27,601 nucleotides of DNA from an uncultured Ruminococcus sp. (lineage in GTDB: Bacteria > Bacillota > Clostridia > Oscillospirales > Ruminococcaceae), in NCBI GenBank assembly GCA_900545125.1, contig UQXS01000005.1, positions 1-27,601 of the forward strand, given 5' to 3'. The notes under the pieces were generated by a model, which saw only the letters and a program-made list of their open reading frames with translations, was not told the DNA's origin and ran no database searches. A program made the position numbers and the translations under genes. Of the stretch, positions 16,552 to 27,601 are shown piece after piece. Positions within the stretch are counted from its first letter, which is position 1; each line of letters starts with the position of its first letter.

Positions 16552-17232
16552 ATGAATGAGAAATTTAAAAGAAAAATACTTCATTTCTTATTTCCGACAA
16601 AATGTCCGGTATGTGGATGTTTTATCGGAAGCATGGACAGATTTTGTTCAGATTGTGCAGGAAAACTTCACAGGTATAGCGGAGAGCTTAATATCAAAGG
16701 TGCAGAGAGTTTTACAGCTTCTTTCATATACGATGACAGTATTATTCCTGCTGTAATGCTGATGAAAGACGGAATATGCGGAAATGCCGGATACGCTCTC
16801 GGAAATGAACTGGCAGACAAACTTGAAGATGACGGGATTGTGGATAAGATCGACATTATAATTCCTGTTCCAATGTACAGAAGCGATGAGAGGGCAAGAG
16901 GCTATAATCAATCGGATATTATAGCAAGAGTTATAGGGAAACGTTTTGGTATTCCGGTAGCTGACAGGGCTGTTGTGAAGATCCGCAGAACAAAACAGCA
17001 GAAGACGCTTGACCGTAAAATGAGAATGCTCAATCTGAAAGGAGCATATTCCGTAAGATCGCCTGAAATTATTTCCGGAAAGTGTGTACTTCTGGTAGAT
17101 GACATATGTACTACCGGAAGTACTTTTACTGAACTGACATCGCTTATTATGGAAAACGGAGCTTCAGAAGTCAGGTGTGCTGCCTGTTGTCACACGCCTG
17201 ATATTCATGAGAAAAGTGAGCAGAGCGGCTGA
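16552..17232 (+). CDS. comF: ComF family phosphoribosyltransferase-like protein
   Basis: 226-residue ComF homolog. A zinc-finger-like N-terminus has two cysteine pairs (CPVC at 18-21, CSDC at 32-35). The type I phosphoribosyltransferase domain has PVPMYRSDERARGYNQSD and the PRPP-binding loop VDDICTTGST (182-191). Family members act in uptake of transforming DNA in naturally competent bacteria; in other bacteria the role is unclear. An in-frame GTG at 16543 sits inside the ribosome binding site AGGTGA, so ATG 16552 is preferred. A possible promoter is TTGTAC (16473-16478) with TATATT (16496-16501), spacing 17. Confidence 0.88.
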   Translation: MNEKFKRKILHFLFPTKCPVCGCFIGSMDRFCSDCAGKLHRYSGELNIKGAESFTASFIYDDSIIPAVMLMKDGICGNAGYALGNELADKLEDDGIVDKIDIIIPVPMYRSDERARGYNQSDIIARVIGKRFGIPVADRAVVKIRRTKQQKTLDRKMRMLNLKGAYSVRSPEIISGKCVLLVDDICTTGSTFTELTSLIMENGASEVRCAACCHTPDIHEKSEQSG

Positions 17233-17394
17233 TGATATTTGCTGCGCATATCTGATTTTTGCTAAATCAATGCTTTACATTTATTACAAAAAAATGGAAT
17301 TTATACAAATTGCATAAATTTCACGAATGATGTTCCCGATTCACAGGCTTAATATTTTTATTTTTTGTGATTATCTACAAAAAAAATGATTTAC

Positions 17395-17424
17395 TTGACT
17401 TTTTTTGTTCAAAAGTGCTATACT
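17395..17424 (+). promoter_or_regulatory. Probable promoter of the pilus/adhesin operon
   Basis: TTGACT (17395-17400) and TATACT (17419-17424) match five of six bases each, with an 18-base spacer. It is the best promoter between comF and the signal peptidase gene; transcription would start near 17431. Confidence 0.7.
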
Positions 17425-17459
17425 AAGAACATGAAATAAAGAAATAATTTTTCGGTAAT

Positions 17460-17507
17460 TGAAACATGGCAGATGCATTTATAAATTGGGTGTGGAATCC
17501 TGTTTCA
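17460..17507 (+). promoter_or_regulatory. Leader hairpin of the pilus operon
   Basis: TGAAACA (17460-17466) pairs with TGTTTCA (17501-17507), and after a one-base bulge GG (17468-17469) pairs with CC (17499-17500). The stem closes the leader just before the first gene, and the short ORF at 17466-17549 begins in its 5' arm. Confidence 0.45.
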
Positions 17508-17549
17508 TCAAAGGCGGGCGAAATGAATGACGGACAAGGAATTACATAA
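17466..17549 (+). CDS. Possible 27-residue leader peptide overlapping the first operon gene
   Basis: An ATG at 17466 opens a 27-codon frame (MADAFINWVWNP..., ending DGQGIT) that closes with TAA at 17547-17549, overlapping the start of the next gene by 23 bases in another frame. It has two Trp codons one codon apart, within the region spanned by the leader hairpin. There is no good ribosome binding site, so translation is doubtful; if it happens, it could couple to or regulate the downstream genes. Confidence 0.25.
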   Translation: MADAFINWVWNPVSSKAGEMNDGQGIT

Positions 17550-17730
17550 GCTGAAAAAGTCAGAGCTGCTTGAACTTCTTTTTACAATGCGTAAAGAGAT
17601 TGATTCACTTCAGACTGAAAACGGTGATCTGAAGCAAAAGCTCAGCGAAGCCTCTTTAAATCGGGAAATTCTTGAAAAAATTCTTCATGCTGTATGTCCC
17701 AACGAAAAGGAGGGAAACGATTCGGAATGA
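17527..17730 (+). CDS. Small coiled-coil protein at the head of the pilus operon
   Basis: 67-residue acidic/basic protein (MTDKELHKLKKSELLELLFTMRKEIDSLQTE...) predicted to form a long coiled coil from about residue 5 to 55, followed by a short polar tail. It has no signal peptide or membrane segment, so it should be cytoplasmic. Similar short 'ELxKLxRxELLELL' proteins occur in Firmicutes, sometimes under uninformative names; that similarity is from memory. The ribosome binding site is weak (GGCGGG, 8 nt before ATG). Its last codons overlap the start of the signal peptidase gene (ATGA), so the two are translationally coupled and probably work together. Function unknown. Confidence 0.72.
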   Translation: MTDKELHKLKKSELLELLFTMRKEIDSLQTENGDLKQKLSEASLNREILEKILHAVCPNEKEGNDSE

Positions 17731-18320
17731 ATACAACCGAAATCGGTAATCCAATCGACAGTCTGCCAAGTGCAGAACAACTCGAATCAGAACTTAAAAA
17801 AATAAAATATAAAAAAGATTTCAGGAAAATACTCAAAAGCACTGTATCCTCTCTAATTGTCGTTGCTGCAATAGCAGTTCTTGTGTCTATGCTTTTTTTG
17901 CCTGTCTTACGTGTTACAGGTTCAAGCATGACTCCTACTATGCAAAATGACGAATTAATAATATGCTCTAAAAGAAGTAATTTTAAGCAGGGTGATATAG
18001 TTGCTTTTTATTTTAACAACAAGATTCTTCTGAAAAGGGTTATAGGTACTGCCGGAGATTACATAAATATTACAAGCGACGGAACTGTTTATGTAAACGG
18101 AGATAAACTTGATGAACCTTACGTAAGCGAACTCGCTCTTGGAACGTGTGATATTGAAATGCCGTATCAGGTTCCTGATAACAGGATTTTTGTTATGGGA
18201 GATCACCGCTCTGTTTCTATTGACAGCCGTTCCACAACAGTAGGATGCATTGCAGACGAATATGTTATCGGAAAGGTTATCTTCCGTATATGGGCTTTTG
18301 AAAGTATCGGAACAGTCTGA
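17727..18320 (+). CDS. lepB: Signal peptidase I, likely dedicated to the pilus proteins
   Basis: 197-residue membrane-anchored type I signal peptidase that removes signal peptides from exported proteins. A cytoplasmic N-terminus (1-37) precedes one transmembrane helix (about 39-60). The catalytic Ser67 lies in GSSMTPTM, and the general-base Lys103 in LLKRVIG. The C-terminal box GDHRSVSIDSR (159-169) is the usual GDNxxxSxDSR with His for Asn. ATG 17727 overlaps the stop of the preceding gene (ATGA), with AAGGAGGG 12 bases upstream; an in-frame ATG at 17694 has no site. Pilus gene clusters of Gram-positive bacteria often carry such a signal peptidase (SipA-like). Some relatives have lost the catalytic dyad; this one keeps both residues, so it should be active on the adhesin and pilin downstream. 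Confidence 0.92.
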   Translation: MNTTEIGNPIDSLPSAEQLESELKKIKYKKDFRKILKSTVSSLIVVAAIAVLVSMLFLPVLRVTGSSMTPTMQNDELIICSKRSNFKQGDIVAFYFNNKILLKRVIGTAGDYINITSDGTVYVNGDKLDEPYVSELALGTCDIEMPYQVPDNRIFVMGDHRSVSIDSRSTTVGCIADEYVIGKVIFRIWAFESIGTV

Positions 18321-18361
18321 CAGGTTCCGAAGGCAAATAAGTTTAAGGAGGGATGATTTCT

Positions 18362-26296
<7,935 letters not shown>

Positions 26297-26305
26297 CACA
26301 CATCA

Positions 26306-26336
26306 GCGGAAACTGCTGAGAATATGCGGTTTCCGC
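26306..26336 (+). promoter_or_regulatory. Intercistronic hairpin between adhesin and pilin
   Basis: GCGGAAAC (26306-26313) and GTTTCCGC (26329-26336) pair perfectly around a 15-base loop, 10 bases after the adhesin stop and 44 before the pilin start. No T-run follows directly, so a partial terminator or mRNA-processing/stability element is more likely than a full terminator. Confidence 0.55.
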
Positions 26337-26379
26337 ATCCACCCAAGACTAATAAATTTTATTTTTAAGGAGAATTATT

Positions 26380-27601
26380 ATGAAAAACTTTAAGAGATTT
26401 ACAGCAGCTATCGCAGCTACATTAATGGCAGCTTCACTTTCCGTTCCTATGGCTATGAACGTTTCGGCAGCAACAACAGAAAACCCGATTACTATTACAA
26501 TTACTCCTGTTGGTAATGGAACACATACATACACAGCATATCCAATTTTTACAGGTACAGCTAAAACAGATGGTACAACTCTTGAATCACCAACATGGGC
26601 AAATTCGGAAAAGGCAAAAGATTTAGTAAATGCAATGTTGGCAAACACAACACTTTGTCCAAAAAATGAAAGTGGTGAATATGCCGAAGATAGTCTTGGT
26701 GCATTATTAACGGCTGCTAATACAGCAACTGTTCCGGATGCAGCAGCTGTTGCTAAGGCATTGAAGTCTGTAAATAGTAATACACCACAAGCAGATGCGC
26801 TTGCAAAGGTGATTGCAAGTGATCCTACTTTAGTTGGAACAGCTGTTACAACTACAAATAATGTTATTTCAATCACTCAGGACGGCTATTATGTTATTAC
26901 TGATACATTGACTGCTGAAGATAAAACTAATACAGTAGTATCTTCCTATATTCTCAAAGTTGCAGGAAATGAGAATTTAGAAATTGATGCAAAAGCCGCA
27001 CTTCCTTCAGTTGATAAGCAGATTCAGGATGAAAATGATGATGCGGAGGCTGGTGCAACAGATGGTTGGGGCGAAACTGCTGACCATGCTATCGGAGAAG
27101 TACACAGCTTTAAGCTTATCGCTACTATTCCCAAAAATGCAAATTTCACGAATTATACTTCTTACAAGCTTGTATTTCACGATACGATGTCTACTGGTTT
27201 AACATTTGATGATTTGACAAGTGTTAAGGTAAAATATGGTACTGCAGAAGCGACTACAATTTCGGATGGTTATACTAAATCAGAAATTGGCGAAGATAAT
27301 TCTTGGACACTTACAATAGATGATATTATTTCTAAACTTAGTGATGGTCAGACGTTTGGTGAGGAAAATATTGTTGTAGAGGTTGAATATACTGCTCACT
27401 TAAACGAAAATGCAACATCATATGACGCAAATTCTACAACCGCTAATGCTGGTGACAATAATAATAAGGTTTATCTTGAGTATTCCAATAATCCTAATGC
27501 TGAGGGACTGGGTAAAACAACAGAGGATTACGTATATGACTATTGTTATACAGTAAAAAATATAAAGAAAAAGAATTCTACAGACGGTGACGTACTTGCA
27601 G
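26380..27601 (+). CDS. Major pilin / isopeptide-forming fimbrial protein (3' end outside window)
   Basis: At least 407 residues, open at the right edge. The Sec signal peptide MKNFKRFTAAIAATLMAASL...NVSA is cleaved near residue 32. The N-terminal domain (about 33-205) matches pilin backbones: ITITPVGNGTHTYTAYPIFTG, then GYYVITD and YILKVAG. Next is a candidate pilin-motif region, ALPSVDKQIQDEN, whose Lys is the likely cross-link site to the next subunit. The second domain is a D2-type isopeptide fimbrial domain (ATIPKNANFTNYTSYKLVFHDTMSTGLTFD, ending NKVYLEYSNNPN). The visible end, NIKKKNSTDGDVLA, looks like the start of a SpaA-type third domain. AAGGAG lies 9 bases before ATG 26380. Sortase should cross-link many copies of it into a shaft, with the giant protein upstream as tip or ancillary subunit (inference from pilus operons). 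Confidence 0.9.
   Translation, partial: MKNFKRFTAAIAATLMAASLSVPMAMNVSAATTENPITITITPVGNGTHTYTAYPIFTGTAKTDGTTLESPTWANSEKAKDLVNAMLANTTLCPKNESGEYAEDSLGALLTAANTATVPDAAAVAKALKSVNSNTPQADALAKVIASDPTLVGTAVTTTNNVISITQDGYYVITDTLTAEDKTNTVVSSYILKVAGNENLEIDAKAALPSVDKQIQDENDDAEAGATDGWGETADHAIGEVHSFKLIATIPKNANFTNYTSYKLVFHDTMSTGLTFDDLTSVKVKYGTAEATTISDGYTKSEIGEDNSWTLTIDDIISKLSDGQTFGEENIVVEVEYTAHLNENATSYDANSTTANAGDNNNKVYLEYSNNPNAEGLGKTTEDYVYDYCYTVKNIKKKNSTDGDVLA

Larger units (their letters stand above)
17233..17526 (+). other. Intergenic region and leader of the pilus operon
   Basis: After comF there is only a weak hairpin followed by five T near 17263. An AT-rich near-palindrome (GAATTTAT at 17297 and ATAAATTTC ending at 17322) lies upstream of the promoter and could bind a regulator. 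The promoter at 17395-17424 is followed by a leader of about 95 bases, which contains a hairpin (17460-17507) and the start of a 27-codon ORF (17466-17549). No known riboswitch class was recognised. Confidence 0.5.

Noticed and set aside
17431..17526. Cyclic-di-GMP or other known riboswitch before the pilus operon
   Set aside because: The leader has a hairpin, but I could not find the conserved core of any riboswitch class I know.
26349..26876. 175-codon minus-strand open frame opposite the pilin
   Set aside because: The plus strand encodes a clear signal peptide and pilin domains; the antisense frame has Ala/Val-rich shadow composition and no start signals.

Overview
The window looks like a chromosomal segment of a fibre-degrading, anaerobic Ruminococcus-type Clostridia (Oscillospiraceae/Ruminococcaceae). 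The basis is moderate-to-low GC with strong AGGAGG ribosome binding sites and consensus TTGACA/TATAAT promoters; a sodium-pumping decarboxylase operon; several AraC-family regulators; poly-threonine linkers of the kind known from ruminococcal fibrolytic proteins; and a family 9 glycoside hydrolase. The species cannot be fixed by eye.

Layout. (1) 1-1140: the 3' end of an acyl-CoA synthetase gene with its terminator, then a cytoplasmic-type Cu/Zn superoxide dismutase gene. (2) 1184-4761, minus strand: a four-gene operon for a biotin-dependent, Na+-translocating oxaloacetate-type decarboxylase, in the order carboxyltransferase, small membrane gamma-like subunit, biotin carrier, membrane beta subunit, ending in a strong hairpin terminator. 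(3) 4969-7338: an AraC regulator divergent from a MATE efflux pump that has a perfect consensus promoter. (4) 7406-14475: a large polytopic membrane protein of GT-C type (minus), divergent from two tandem paralogous lipoproteins that carry solute-binding-protein-like C-terminal halves. (5) 14517-17232: two further AraC regulators (minus) and a ComF phosphoribosyltransferase (plus). An orphan plus-strand promoter and a hairpin lie between the two regulator genes.

(6) 17395-27601 (runs off the window): a sortase-type pilus/adhesin operon. A promoter precedes a small coiled-coil protein, a dedicated signal peptidase I, a giant (about 2,645-residue) LPxTG-type surface protein, and the start of a major pilin. 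The giant protein has a choice-of-anchor-A adhesion domain, SpaA and Cna_B stalk domains, an apparently complete GH9 cellulase, two candidate carbohydrate-binding modules separated by a poly-Thr/Ser linker, Ig-like domains and an LPSAG sorting signal.

The main discovery is in region 6. A cellulase with all recognisable GH9 catalytic residues appears to be carried on a covalently anchored pilus-tip-like protein. The whole cassette of cellulase, binding modules and Ig-like domains (about 1,060 residues) seems to be inserted into a loop of one Cna_B isopeptide domain, whose N-terminal half (with the Lys) and C-terminal half (with the Glu and Asn) lie on either side. At least two other stalk domains of the same protein also look interrupted. 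The inferred picture is a pilus that both grips plant cell wall and cuts it. The sortase would be expected just beyond the window's right edge.
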